From: Corbicula japonica
Lineage: Eukaryota; Mollusca; Bivalvia; Venerida; Cyrenidae
NCBI GenBank assembly: GCA_038501625.1
Contig: JAZAYU010000258.1
Location: 499,001 to 563,000, forward strand
Reading direction: 5' to 3'
Length of the DNA stretch: 64,000 nucleotides
The notes under the pieces were generated by a model. It was not told the origin of the DNA. It ran no database searches and was given only the letters and a program-made list of their open reading frames with translations. A program made the translations under genes and the position numbers. Below are positions 49,806-61,992 of the stretch, piece by piece (position 1 is the first letter of the stretch; each line of letters opens with the position of its first letter).

Positions 49806-50929
49806 TTCTATGAGATTTAGGTCATTTGGGAGCTCATCAGATTTTTGCTGAACTATGTTGCAATATGTATTGACATGGACCACGAGGTCTCGTTAACACT
49901 AGAATTTTACTTTGAACGGAATGCGTAAGGCAATTCACTAGATGGCTATTTCTGTAGATAAACGTTGTATTAGAGGCTTAACAGATATTTCGGCCCAAAG
50001 ATAGATAAAAGAAAAATGAGAATATACGTTGTGCGGGCGATGAGAATTATGGTAATCCAAATACCAGGAGTGAGGCTGATTAAATCCCTATAGAACATGT
50101 ACAAATCTCTCCAATAGTATGTTGGACCTATTGTCAGCTCTACAGAAATGTTCGTCTAGCATGCCAAACTAGTAGGGTTGTTGAACGGAAGCATTTTTAA
50201 GGACGAGAATTTTAGTTGATGGAACTTTAGAAAGCTTAATGGAAGTTACAGATCTTAGTCGCAATAAATAAATTGGCAGAGGCGGTGAAAGAGTCCATGT
50301 GGTTTAGATGGAAGTCAGAGTTACATTCGAGGAAATGTTATTTAAACAATAAAACAATAAAACAAATACAAATGTTCGATGGAATATGATCAAGTTCTAT
50401 GCAGACTCATCAGCGCGACTTACTCATGTTTTTGTCTTGAGCATCCTTTTCAGTCGTTTCAAGGAGAGTTTATACTGTTTGTGGTGTATTAGTTCACAAA
50501 GCTGTGCACGATGATAGGTCACAACCAGATCTTCTTTGATGGATATTAGGACAGTAGATGTTGTTGTTTGTTTGATATATTTACTGTAACCTAAAGCCAA
50601 ACCTTTAGAGGTAGTTTCAAAGCACTGTACACAACTCATAAAACAAAATTTAACCAGTCCAAACATTGCAGTCCAAAATAAAAAGGGAAAATCTTTTTTT
50701 CCCTTTTGAAATCAGTTTTGCTACAGAACGATTTTTCAAGGCAAACAGCTGTCTATATTCGACGTTTTGCTCTATAAATGCAGTGGATGTTGATCATTTC
50801 CGAAGAAATTTCTGCTGAAAATCTCTTAAAGGTCCAAAATAATGAATATAGGAACAGTGGAAATTAATAATAACCCTTGACTCTATATAATTTCACTCTC
50901 ATAGCAGTAATATCTGTTCAACTTGCAAT
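49806..50929. other. No gene recognised
   Basis: A minus-strand open frame at 50424-50666 (80 codons) has no recognised domain or splice context. Confidence 0.35.
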
Positions 50930-51165
50930 ATCTTTATATTTCTAGCAGAAATTTCTGCTGGAAATTTTACCGAAACAACTGTGGTGGAAAAAATGCTTTG
51001 AACTTTCCAGCAGAAATTTCTGCCAGAAAATTTATAGAAATACAAGCTGGTGCAAAAAGTTTATTGCATTTCCAGCAGAAATTTCTGCCAGAAAATTTAT
51101 CGAAATACATGCTGGTGCAAAAAGTTTATTCCACTTTCCAGCAGAAATTTCAGCTGTAACCTTCA
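50930..51165. repeat. Minisatellite, about 65-bp period, palindromic core
   Basis: AGCAGAAATTTCTGC starts at 50944, 51009, 51074 and (changed after AGCAGAAATTTC) 51140. GCAGAAATTTCTGC is a perfect 14-bp palindrome. The units also share GAAAATTTAT.GAAATAC and GCTGGTGCAAAAAGTTTATT. Confidence 0.9.
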
Positions 51166-52482
51166 CCGAAATGTGCAGAACATTTTTTCAGCAAACAATT
51201 CAATTTAAAATATAAAAATAATATAAATTATGGAACAACGTCGTAAGATCATTAAAAGTTGAATAATTTTGGTCGTTCAAACATAAATTATGAGCACGAC
51301 AATGTATTTGTATAGCTTTACGTTCAATAATTGTCGATATGAAAACTCAATTAACGTCTAACATAAACATAAAGCAGAAGTTTGTGTTTAGTCATGAAAC
51401 AGATAGGTTGAAAAAAAGTTATTGCATAACTTAGCAAGCATATCTTGGTAAAAATTGTAGGTGCAACCATATCATTCACGGACATGAATAAAAATATGAC
51501 GCTTATTGCTTCTTTGTTAGTAAAAGTATCAAATAATTAAAAAAGCACAGTAAAATATATAAATATAAGAAATCTAAATCGTTTATCTAATTTTAATAAG
51601 GACAAAAACGTAAATTTAATGGTTCATTAATTTGAAGAACTACAAGAATACAGGTCTGTAAAATATACGTTTGTATGATCATACTTGTTTACTTAAAATA
51701 TATTTCAATAAATAAAGATTATGCTTATAAAACTTCTTTTAGTCGACTTAAAGCCATGCGTTTTACAGAATCATTTCATTCCTATACTATAACATTCCCA
51801 AATGAAATTTAAAAAAGGCAACAATTCACACATTTGTCGGAATGATCCATAGATGTGTGAAAAGAATCTTCCAAAAACAAATCACAAATAATTACAGAAC
51901 TTTACTACTGTAGCATTTAAGTGTATTGGTCATCAATATCGTCTACAACAGGTTACTCATTATGGTTTCTATGTATGTACACAAGATTTTATACACTTTC
52001 TACACCATAATAAATGAGATAAATACAGAACAAAATATGAAATTAGTATTTTCTCAATATGATGTTCATGAAACTAGTCCTAATTAGTAAATAAAATATT
52101 TATAAGCATAACATATTTTGCACAAACACATTATGCGAGAATCAAACTAACTTTTAAGCATTACCAACCCAGCTTCTTTATACCCTCAGTTATTACATTT
52201 CTTCAATAAGACATATGCAGTTATATTCATTTTTCCATTCGTTCTTCCATTTAAGAAAATTGCTTTAGTTCTTGTAATATTATGTCAAGTATCTATCTCA
52301 CCAGTCGACGATGACGGTTCTTAAACAGGTATATCTTCAATTTTCTTTCCAAAACTTCTATATTTAATTTAAGTAACGATGGTAAAATAATATTAGGGTT
52401 TCAGGTTCTAAATTGCTCCTTGTACACTGTAATCGTTTTCAATGTCTGTCGTAAGTTCCTTTTGCATTCTAAAATAATTCGT
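51166..52482. other. No gene recognised
   Basis: AT-rich; may contain the 3' UTR of the minus-strand gene that ends at 52483. Confidence 0.35.
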
Positions 52483-53563
52483 TTATTGTTTGTTTCCTTT
52501 CTGTCCTTTTGACCTCTGAGTTGTTTTGCTGATGGTATTCGTGAACGTTAACAAGTACATTGTACCAGCGTCACCTCTGCGTAGAATATCTACCGTTTTA
52601 ATAAAACCAGAATCTCTACATCCTGGTGGGTATGCCCGACATATTGAAGTGAACCTGAAAAAAAGACAGTTAATCATTTAACTTGTTGCAATTTGTTATC
52701 TTTATAATATTTGAGGAAATAAAGAACAAATACTAGCAAAACGGTTAGCCAAGACCGCATGAAAAATATAGTTAAAATCTGACTGGCAATAGTTGAATAA
52801 ATGCTGTTTTTATTTACATAATAATATTATCCTACCATGCTCACCATGCTCATTAATAAGAGTAGTGCCAATAAACAGACACCATTTCGACTAATTTAAT
52901 TGGTGTGTTACACGTGGCGAAATTAGTGTGCGTCATTAGCCAGAAAACTACAAAACACAACATAAAATTTTGTTTCTCTTACAACTTTTTTCTTCAAAGC
53001 ATTATTTGTATGAGAACGATTTACATTTGTTCTGTATCAAAGTGGATTCATTTGATATTCATCAAACATTCATCGTGATTCATTTGGAGCAATTTTTATA
53101 ACATTTAATAACGGTGAAGACTAGAGTTGATAAAGGTGATTTGTTGCGGTCGGGGAGACACACGGGGAGGTAAACCTATAGTCCCCTCCGATGCAGATTA
53201 CGAAAAGAGATTCCAGAACATAAATTTATGGCATGAATCAAGAAACAAATTTATAAAACATCGTTTAATGTACGGGGTAAGCGCAAGTCATTTAGAAATT
53301 ACTGTTTTTACTTCGTTACTATTGTTAACATTTCATCAAAATGAGATTTACATCAATACTATCATAATTATTTACCATATAGGCTTGCTGTTCTTCTGTC
53401 CGCAGTTGTAGATGACACAGTAAGCCGAGTGTTCTTTTCATTTAATATGATACATATGGTATTAATTGTAAAAAAAACAAAAACATTAAAAGCTATATAA
53501 ATACCTTGATTCACGACTCATGATGACATGAACTGATGTTGGTTCACCTTTCCCTTTTCTCAT
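52483..53563 (-). CDS. Candidate two-exon small protein gene (76 residues)
   Basis: Exon 1 (53505-53563): ATG in a good context (ACAAGATGA), in-frame TAA just upstream, ends AG/GTATTT in phase 2. Exon 2 (52483-52654): strong polypyrimidine acceptor CTGTCTTTTTTTCAG, stop TAA at 52483-52485. The joined product begins MRKGKGEPTSVHVIMSRES, carries SICRAYPPGCRDSGFIKTVD, then DILRRGDAGTMYLLTFTN, and ends in a basic Lys/Gln tail. No signal peptide or membrane segment. I do not recognise the family; the hydrophobic/GD pattern faintly recalls the end of a TNF- or C1q-type jelly roll, which would make this a fragment. Upstream exons are possible. Confidence 0.5.
53139..53279 (+). CDS. Possible exon, unidentified
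   Basis: The frame reads GRGDTRGGKPIVPSDADYEK and RFQNINLWHESRNKFIKHRL, then MYG before GTAAGC. Its composition is protein-like and a donor is present, but no convincing acceptor in the right phase was found and no partner exon is known. It overlaps the intron of the minus-strand candidate gene. Confidence 0.25.
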
Positions 53564-54186
53564 CTTGTTTTATAGTACTGTCACTCCATTCTGCAAACCC
53601 CTAAATGTTGTTTACAACATAAAACTAATTAAAACAGATGTTTATTAGTTGAAAGTACTTCATGTATCTTAACCTAGCGGGGGTTTTCTGACCAAGTACT
53701 GCATGGTAGTATAAATTGCTCTTATCAGTTTATCTTTATACTCTTATCAAACTAAAGATAATGACGTGTAGGGAATCTATGTCTTTTGTTTGTGGCCGCT
53801 CGTGGTTTGCTTATTTCACTACTTTAATCTTTCGTAATAAAGTTTCAGCTGTGATTTACGTTAACATTTGTATGTAAAAAATATGTTTTGTCTAGAGCCG
53901 AGTAACACATTTCGTATGACACTGAATTATTTTTTGTGGAGTTCATGATGTATACTGGAGTATCATTTTATTTCGCGTGGGCTTAATAGTCGCTTTGAAT
54001 GTGCACACAATCAAATACCAGCGAATATTAACCACATGATTTCTTATACTATGTGGATAATACTACTGAGCGAATCTAGTTTATGTCAGCGTAAAGTTTT
54101 CGTTGGCGTCGAAAATTAAGCACCGTGAAATAACATAATACCACAATTTATAATATGCATCTCTATAATATAAACATAAAAGATGA
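53564..54186. other. No gene recognised
   Basis: Upstream of the minus-strand candidate gene; a TATA-like ACTATAAAAC lies about 4-13 bases before its ATG but is too close to be a normal promoter element. Confidence 0.3.
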
Positions 54187-54190
54187 TATA

Positions 54191-54751
54191 TACTCAGCAA
54201 AAATAGAAAGTACCCACTTTTTATGCTTATATTCTCATTCACATATTTTCATTTAATTACGAACACTTCAAAAGGTGTTTTATTAATTAATCTCAGTTGT
54301 TTTTAAGTTTAATTGTTCGTGAACATAATCTTCCACACCTACACCTGAGCAAATGCCCATCAGACAACAATTAATGATGGATTAAAAACCCCTATATATT
54401 CAATTCAAAGGGAGGTAATAGGAAATGTTTGGGATTTCTAGCGTTTTTTTTATAGAGGACGAGTTGTTTTATTAATGATTTTTTGTGATTTTATTGACAT
54501 CAAGAACTGGAAAAATTGATTTAATTCCAACAAATGTGAATATTGTTTAGAATCACTTACTTCTTCCTTAAACCCCAATAATAGCAAAGGGAAAGATAAC
54601 TTAGTCGTGACTGCAGATTTTAAGAACATTTTATTTCTTTGTAATGATTACAGAAATGCAGATCTGTTCAAAGAAGATATTTTCTATTTTATTTTTCTAG
54701 TTTTACAAAATCACAGGTAGAAAAGTGGGTACTTTTTATTTTTGCTGAGTA
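54191..54751. mobile_element. MITE with Tc1/mariner-like inverted ends, TATA flanks
   Basis: The left end TACTCAGCAAAAATAGAAAG is mirrored at the right by TACTCAGCAAAAATAAAAAG on the other strand, both continuing with TACCCACTTTT. TATA flanks both sides, fitting a TA(TA) target duplication. 561 bp, no transposase frame. Confidence 0.85.
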
Positions 54752-56454
54752 TATATTATTCACATATTACTGAGAATTTTTAACTGATTTTCAGTTTTTT
54801 TCTCTCTTTTTCTTTATGTTTTTAATCATCAAATCAATTATTTTTGTCATTTTGGGCTTTTTTTATTTCAGATGTTTATCCTTTTTAATATCACAACATA
54901 CAATACAAACGACTTGATATTAAGGTTCAAGCAAACACGATAAAATCCTTAACATTTAGTTTGTCTAAGTCTAATGAGGGTGCTTTTCAACTATTAGTCA
55001 ATGGGTTATTCTTCTTTCGATTTTCTTGTTTTTAAGGAAAAATTTTACGGTTCAAGAGTTCATCAAAATTAACCATTATAAACTCCAGACAAGTTCATCA
55101 TGGTTACATGCAAATATGTTCTTTCTATATTCAAAAATGTATCTTTGTCAATTTGATATTAACACGATTTAGCAGTTTTTAAAAATAATAAATAACGTTA
55201 GAAAGTATAATATGGAGGTTTTCATGAAATTGTTTGTTTCTGCTTTGAAAAAAAAATAAATTGCACCTAATTCGCATAAATTCGGATTTAAAAAGAGTAT
55301 GGTATATTCTATGAATAACTTGTTAAGCTTACTACTAAAATGTTAATTGAAATGATAAATATGACTTAGGTAAAACAATTTGATATTCTTTCGAACTGTG
55401 GAGAAAGAAATAAGACAAATTATTTGCTTACCTGTCTCGGATTTGATGCTATCATTTTTTATCCATAATAAAAATTACAAAACACCGCAAAACAAGAAAC
55501 GTTTCGTTCTAATGCGCGCAACATTATCACCCTTCACTAAACTAATTAAACGAATAATATGCCAATCGGCCTCATGCAAAATGCCTAGACTGGCTCCCGT
55601 TCCTATGTTCTGTTATTATTTATATTCCCCTGTCATCCAGTTATATACTAAGGCACATCAATTTTTCTGATTTTAACTTTGCTTAGCTCTCAGAACATAG
55701 ATTGTTCGACAGAAATAAGAAAATGAAACTGAGAACTGTAATAAAGATATATGTAAAACTATTATAAAAGTAATTAAAACTAGAACCATCTAGCTGACCG
55801 CTAGGCTAACCCATTTCTTATCCTGGATTTTATCTGCTGACTGATCAGTACATTCCATGATAGTTCACCTCACCACAGGAATCATAAATTTGCACAACTG
55901 ATATCGCGAATCGAATTACAAATTTGTGTACCGGTCGATTGAACATGTTACACGTTGAAAGTAATTACTAACAGAAATCAATCATATATAATTTTTATTT
56001 ATTTGATTTTACCAACAAATATGTTACATAAACAGAAATCTCAACAGGTATAATAGACTAAAATGAAATTTAAGCACTGCTTGCAATTTCCAGATTTTAG
56101 AATTTCAATAGTGTGTGTCTATTGGTATATTGCCTCATAAAGAAGATTCGAAGTTATCGAGCGCTTGTTGAAAAAACAGAACTGTAAAATGTTTCATGGT
56201 ATTGCATTAAACGATTTTTTCAGCATAACTGTTATCATCATGTTCTCTTTCAATAAATTGCATTTACCTTTTAAATTTGAATCTATACACTACTCTTTAA
56301 TTATTATCACATCGCTTTGCACAGTCAACATAAAACAAATTATTTTATCAAGAATTTTATTGTAAAATTTCTTCAATTTGCATTTGAAGCACTGGTGAAC
56401 TTCCATTTGGTTATCATAAATTTAGCTTATGGGATCACTTGAAAGATATGTGAA
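54752..56454. other. No gene recognised
   Basis: AT-rich; open frames at 55380-55670 and 56165-56365 are not supported by splice sites or domains. Confidence 0.35.
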
Positions 56455-56800
56455 GATTACGGCCCAGCGGCCTAGCGGCGTGAAGTTGGCAGCTTAGCGG
56501 CTTTAATTTGACGGCCTAGCGGGCTGAACTCAGCGGCCTAGCGGCCTCTTGTCCAGTTTGGCAGGCCGCAAGAGTACCAACTTCGCGCTGTAATGCCTAC
56601 AGGCTGCAAGACCGCTAACTTCACGCCGCTAGGTCGATTGGCTGCTAGGCCTCCAAATTACGCCGCTTTTTCGCCAATCATCAAGGCCGCCAACTTCACG
56701 ACGCTATGTAGACTAGTCCGCTAGGCCGACAACTTCACGCCAACTTCACGCCACAATGCCGCAACTGTATGCCGCTAGGCCGCTAATTTCACGCCGCTAT
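56455..56800. repeat. GC-rich foldback minisatellite
   Basis: The left part repeats GCGGCCTAGCGGCGTGAAGT-type words. The right part repeats the complement (AACTTCACGCCGCTAGG, GCCGCTAGGCCGC). The 345-bp block stands out as GC-rich in AT-rich DNA and can fold as an imperfect hairpin. Same architecture as the 47.4-kb element, different sequence. Confidence 0.8.
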
Positions 56801-58440
56801 TTCAAATTCATTTTTCATTACGAAAAATTATTTTAATAACCAACAAAAATCGTTTCGAACTTCAGATGTATTAATTATCAATTTGTCATACTTGACTAAA
56901 GATCACTGAAGAATATAATATAATAATAACATAATTTTCGCGTTTTCTGCACTAAAACAAGAACAGAGGCTTTAAAATAATAATTTAAATATTATATTTT
57001 GTTTAGAAGCCTCGGCGAATTAAACAAAAATTCATATACCGTAACAATGAATTGGATACGGCCCTTAGAGCATTTTTAGTATATGACACATCTCTGTTAC
57101 ACCTTTTTACCTATACATTTGAATGTTTAGTTTGCTAGTCGTGAGTTATTTATTTGATCGGGTTTGTCAAAAATGTATACGTTCATGAAGCTACATTAAT
57201 AAATGCAAGTTGGCCTGCTTGCAATCTAATACTCTGGTGGGATTGAATGTTTCCCAAAGACCAGAGAAATTTATGGTCATTTAACTGTTATCGCCGATCG
57301 CCGGGACTGATAAGCTGAACTTTCCCTTGATGCTTGATGTTAAACATGTTTGTGTATAAAGCCGTGATTTGCTTTAAACCAGTTGTCATCTTCACGCAGC
57401 TTTAGATCATGGAATATTTAACATGTGTCTGTCATATGTTATCTTATCACCACTTGGCTTGTATAAACAGTTTAATATTATGTCCCAGGCATTTTGCATT
57501 TGGGAACATTTTCGATTTTAACTTAGTTGAAGTAAAGTTTTGTTTCGATACTTTAATATTCACTGAAAAAAAGATGTCATAATATCATTTTATTATTTTC
57601 ACAATTATTATTTATGCAACAATATGGTGTAAAATAAATTTAAAAAAAAACTGAAAAATTAAGACAGGTGTTAATGTTCACAACGGTTGCTCGGGGAGAC
57701 TTTACGGCCGCCACACTGTACTGTGAAGTGTAATTAAAATAAAGCCTGCTTCAGACAAGCAATCAAAACCGCAGGGTGCGTCGCCTCGTAACTATAAGCA
57801 CGTTACCTAATAAGCTAGCTCGGATAAGTTCCGAAAGGCTGCACGGATTACCCTGATAAACGTGTTTGTTGTCAAAATATAGTTTTAAGTGTAATCTGAG
57901 TAGTTGCACACACTGGGCCCACAAAACATATTGTAAGCTCAAAGACAAGCGTCTTCAAATTCAAATATTATTCAATTTAGCGCTGATTGTATATTAAGAG
58001 GTATCATATTATTGATCAACTGTAAAAGTTTTTACCAACAGTGATGGAATGGAAAACAACAGATTCAACATTCGGACTATGTTTTAAATCTAGATCTTCA
58101 TCTTTTTATTTGATATGGCATATATTTGACAATCTATCCTATAGGTTCGTTTAGCAAAATAAAGTTGTTTTAAGTTAGCATCATGTTTCTGATACACTAT
58201 TTGATAATCACACTTATTTCATAACTTTCGCAGAACACTTCAGCTAAATTGATCTGTAATGGGCTTACAAAAGACAATTGAAAACAATTAGCACTGAATC
58301 CAAAATAATACCAAAATAAAATATTAGCGCAATTTCAATAACATTGATAAATTTATATTATTTATGTAACTAAAATTTCGGAAAAGACCAGGTGTCCTAA
58401 TTTTACTCTGACTTCATTATTATTTCAATAAAATTCAAAG
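56801..58440. other. No gene recognised; one R1 fragment
   Basis: About 57670-57725 on the minus strand matches R1 (CAGTGTGGCGGCCGTAAAGT, CTCCCCG). The rest is unassigned. Confidence 0.4.
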
Positions 58441-58444
58441 ATAG

Positions 58445-59085
58445 TAATTAAGCAAGTAAGTAAGTAAGTAAGTAAATTCTGTATTATAGAGGGTGACATA
58501 TTTAGCAATAAACTAATCTTCCATATGACCCTCCTTACAGGTAAAAACATACAAAGATTAAGATAAACACGATGATCATAAATAAAACAACATCACAAAA
58601 CACAATAATTATGATATTATAATAAGAATGAAACTGCAAATAATATATCTGTGGTAATGTTTAGGTTTTTTGCATTTAATGGGTAGGTGCATGCGTGTGC
58701 GCGCGTCTGTGTGCGTGTGCGTGAGCGTGTGCGTGTGTGAGCGTGGGTGTGGGTGCGCGAGTATGTGTGCGAGGCCTATGTGAGTAAGTCTGCGCAAGAA
58801 AGAACTGAATATTTAAGAAATATGAGTACATAAATCAATATAATACACAATGCATTTTATATGCATGCCTTAACACATTTGCTGTTTCATTGAGGCAATA
58901 TTATACATTTTCCTTATCTTAAACAACAATGAATCATCCAGTCCACCTCAGATACAAAGTTTTAAAGGTGTCTACAGTAGAACAATCTTTAATTTCTTTA
59001 GGAATGCTGTTCCATAAACAACTGCCTGAATACAGTAAACTATTTTTTATATAATTCTAAGTGTGGCATTGGAAAAGATTTTATT
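58445..59085 (-). mobile_element. LINE 3' fragment with (AAGT)n tail
   Basis: On the minus strand 58935-59040 encodes YSGSCLWNSIPKEIKDCSTV and DTFKTLYLRW, the LWNxLP...FK end found in many LINE ORF2 proteins, then a stop. It runs to a 3' end followed by (CTTA)n (plus-strand AAGT repeats, about 58452-58475). A GTGC-rich stretch (58689-58795) lies inside. Confidence 0.7.
58689..58795. repeat. GTGC/GTGAGC-rich simple repeat
   Basis: Interrupted GTGTGCG and GTGAGCGTGT units; not coding. Confidence 0.8.
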
Positions 59086-59119
59086 AAAGATTGCAGTTAC
59101 TCATTATTTACACCAGTTA

Positions 59120-59700
59120 ACGGTTCAATTCTGATCCATACCAAACGACGGCACGCAACGGCGGCGAACATGGAACACATAATGCCGTATTTTCAGATAA
59201 ACACAACTCCATGATCAGCGGCGTATGGTCCAGAGATAAAAGAATGGGTTTGCCCTTAACAAGAAAACAATGGGCGGAACTGAAAAATATTAAAATTTTG
59301 ACAGGGAATATGCGAAAATAAAAACTGCATATCACAGAGAAAGCCAAATGCAAAACCAGGAAGTATATCATAAGGGTGATTGAACAGTATCCAAATCTCT
59401 TTATTGGCTAGTATATTGAAAACACCTATCTTACAACTGATAAAATCATTATTAAAAGGGTAATTTAAGATGCACTATAAGCATACATAAGTATCGTGGC
59501 CATCGATTTCCAAAGGACATAACTGCGCTGATTTAATGCACGGGGAGAAATTTTACAGCTGCCTCACGGCACAAAACGTTTCTTTGTTATTGGAATAAAT
59601 GGATAAGAAATTTAAAAGCCACCGACCTAGACAAAAATGAATATATTGTTTGGTTTGATTGAGCCTGTTTGAGGTTCATGGATAAGTATACAAGCGATTG
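59120..59700 (-). repeat. R1 dispersed repeat copy, inverted
   Basis: Matches the 43-44 kb units on the minus strand: CCATGAACC..CAGGCTCAATCAAACC at its start, CTGTAAAATTTCTCCCCGTG, then CCAATAAAGAGATTTGGATA, CACCCTTATGATATACTTCC, and CAAACCCATTCTTTTATCTC near its end. Confidence 0.85.
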
Positions 59701-60117
59701 CAATTGTCAGAAGTGACTGGTATTGAATATATGCTGCGTTTTTTCTTTTGAAGATAAATTGAGTTTTTGATTGACAAATTTAAATGAATGCCATTAAAGA
59801 TTACAATGAGATGCATAACCTGAAACGTAACTTAATAACTCAATAGTATCAGTTACACATTTTAAAACAATGTATTGCAAATAATCGCCGATACCCAATG
59901 CGTCAAGGTTTTTCTAAAATCTGTTGTTAATTGAGGAAATAAAAAATAATTAAAGAAATCAAATTGCATACTATGGAATTCATATCCATATACATTTGAT
60001 CTCTTTGCTTATCATTCTTAAGCAACAAATGTAATATGACAGTGACTTTTGTTAAAGATTTTATTAATGATTTGTGTAATTTTAAAAACATAGAGACGCG
60101 ATCGAATTCTTTTAATA

Positions 60118-60662
60118 TACTGAGTGCCAATGAAAACGCAAAACTTGATTTTTGGAATATTTTTGATGTGCGTAAAAGTTTAATAAATTGGCAAATGTAG
60201 ATGTGTTTAAAATCAATAAGTAACCAGTCGATGCATTAATGGTCAACTGATTTTTAAACTTTCTCTCCTACAGTAACCCCGTACAAACACAATAAATGTT
60301 TGTTTCGGCATGTAAACATGCATGAATAACCTCAAAACAAGTCAATTTGTTAACCTCAACTTACGGCCACACAAATCCCAAAATCCCATAATCAGTTTTC
60401 AAGTTTTTACTTCACACAAATGGGATAACGGCAAGAGTTTTAGACAACGGGCATATGAGGTTTTGGGCATGATCCAAGGAGGGATGACTCGACATGAAAT
60501 CGCTCGACAGATGCATTGTTCACTGTCGACAATTACCCTTGGCGGAACGACTACTTTTTGATTTTAAAACACATATTCCTTTAGAAATGTTTGAAACTTT
60601 TACACACATCAAATATATTCCAAAAAAATAAAAGAGTTGCGTTTTTCTATTGGTACTCGGTA
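60118..60662 (+). mobile_element. Tc1/IS630-type deletion derivative with TATA flanks
   Basis: Inverted ends of about 65 bp: left TACTGAGTGCCAATGAAAAC and right, reversed, TACCGAGTACCAATAGAAAA, both continuing through TTTGATGTGxGTAAAAGTTT. TATA flanks each end (TA duplication). Inside is only the first part of a transposase. Confidence 0.85.
60322..60561 (+). pseudogene. Tc1-like transposase N-terminal HTH remnant
   Basis: 79 codons. The block GKSFRQRAYEVLGMIQGGMT, RHEIARQMHCSLSTIT is a helix-turn-helix of the kind that binds Tc1/mariner inverted repeats. The frame then jumps to GGTTTF and stops; the DDE catalytic domain is gone. It could still encode a DNA-binding peptide, but nothing shows that it is expressed. 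Confidence 0.75.
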
Positions 60663-61617
60663 TACTTCTTTACTTCCTGCCGTGGTGTTCTTCAGATCAA
60701 ACCTTAGTTGCATTGTTCACAGTTCCGTCATGAGCTCCTAGCCACTTCCTATTGACTGTGTCATTAGCTATTTATGTTGAATTGTTTGTATGTATGTCTT
60801 TTTCTATGAAAAATTGTCGAATTGTGTAATTGGACTGCAACTAATTCCAGTGTCATCCTGAACATGTATGAGACCCAGACGGTAAATGAGATTATAAAAC
60901 CTCGTTAAAAGCACAATTTGAAAAATGCTTTACTACTGATCGATGCAAGGCTCTTCCTGTTTAAATTTTGTATAGTCGTATGTTTTATAAGGAGATAATT
61001 TTTCTTATTTTAGATATATCTTAACCACTTGATTTTTTTCCTCGAATTTAGATTAACCTCTTATTTAATTATCATACAGAAAGCGGGAAAAGAAAGTGAA
61101 GATATCGTTAAGTAAAAGCTTTTAAAGATTGGATATGACGAGAAAAGTGAAATGATAAAAATGCAAAACATACTGAACATACTAAAACTCAAAACATCAA
61201 AATTGTCAATGTAGATCGTTTTTCCGGTATAAAGCTTGCACGTTTTGACGCAAGTACAGGTTCGTACAAGTGATTTAATCAAATAGCCGACAAACAATAT
61301 TGCTATTTTCTATAAAAGCTATAAACGTGTTGACATCATAAATATCCGTCGAACTTTGTGCACATTACATAGGAAAGATCTATCTAACGAGTCAATGCAG
61401 TGAAGCAGTCTAACAATCCGGGATTTGCGATCCCGCATTTTATCAGTGATTATATTGTCATGGTTTTAACCTTCGTATAAAGGTACTGTCTAAGACTTTA
61501 AAGAGATGATTTAATAAATTATTGTAATAATGAAATAATTACGAATCTCTCAGGATATGTTATCCGAATAAAAGATATAACAGGCGATGGCGGTGAGCTA
61601 TGTATACAGAAAGACGA

Positions 61618-61619
<2 letters not shown>
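60663..61619. other. No gene recognised
   Basis: AT-rich spacer. Confidence 0.35.

Positions 61620-61655
<36 letters not shown>
61620..61655. repeat. (GT)n microsatellite
   Basis: About 17 uninterrupted GT units. Confidence 0.95.
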
Positions 61656-61657
<2 letters not shown>

Positions 61658-61721
61658 TGGTATATCTTACTGGGCGAGGTTTATCATAGACGTACACACC
61701 AACGTACTGTGGTTCACACAT

Positions 61722-61753
61722 AAACCGAGGTTATTTTCCCATAACCTCGGTTT
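61722..61753. repeat. Perfect 13-bp inverted repeat (hairpin)
   Basis: AAACCGAGGTTAT and its complement around TTTCCC. Further AACCTCG words follow at 61813 and 61909. Confidence 0.85.
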
Positions 61754-61930
61754 GTCTACCTCACCTAACGCGTGGAAATGTCGTCCCAAGCACTCAGTCA
61801 AATTTATACGAAAACCTCGTTTTATTGCTGAAATACCGGTGTGAGTGTCCGTGTGTGTATGCACACTCTTGTTGGCGAAATTCGATAGGCCCTACAGATA
61901 TTCGGAAAACCTCGAGGCTATTCGTACTAC

Positions 61931-61992
61931 AACGCGCATGCGCATCAGTTCCGCATGCGCAGTGACGCAACCTCGGCCATCTTAGTAACAAC
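61931..61992 (+). promoter_or_regulatory. Promoter-like region: two NRF1-like sites and a YY1-like site
   Basis: CGCGCATGCGCA (61933-61944) and CCGCATGCGCA (61951-61961) match the palindromic NRF1 motif. GGCCATCTTAG (61975-61985) is a reversed YY1 motif (AAGATGGC). All lie within 65 bp of an ATG in a strong context, as in TATA-less housekeeping promoters. Confidence 0.65.

Noticed and set aside
50424..50666. 80-codon minus-strand frame
   Set aside because: No domain, no splice context, composition like the surrounding DNA.
58609..58797. His/Thr-rich minus-strand frame
   Set aside because: Translation of a GTGC simple repeat.
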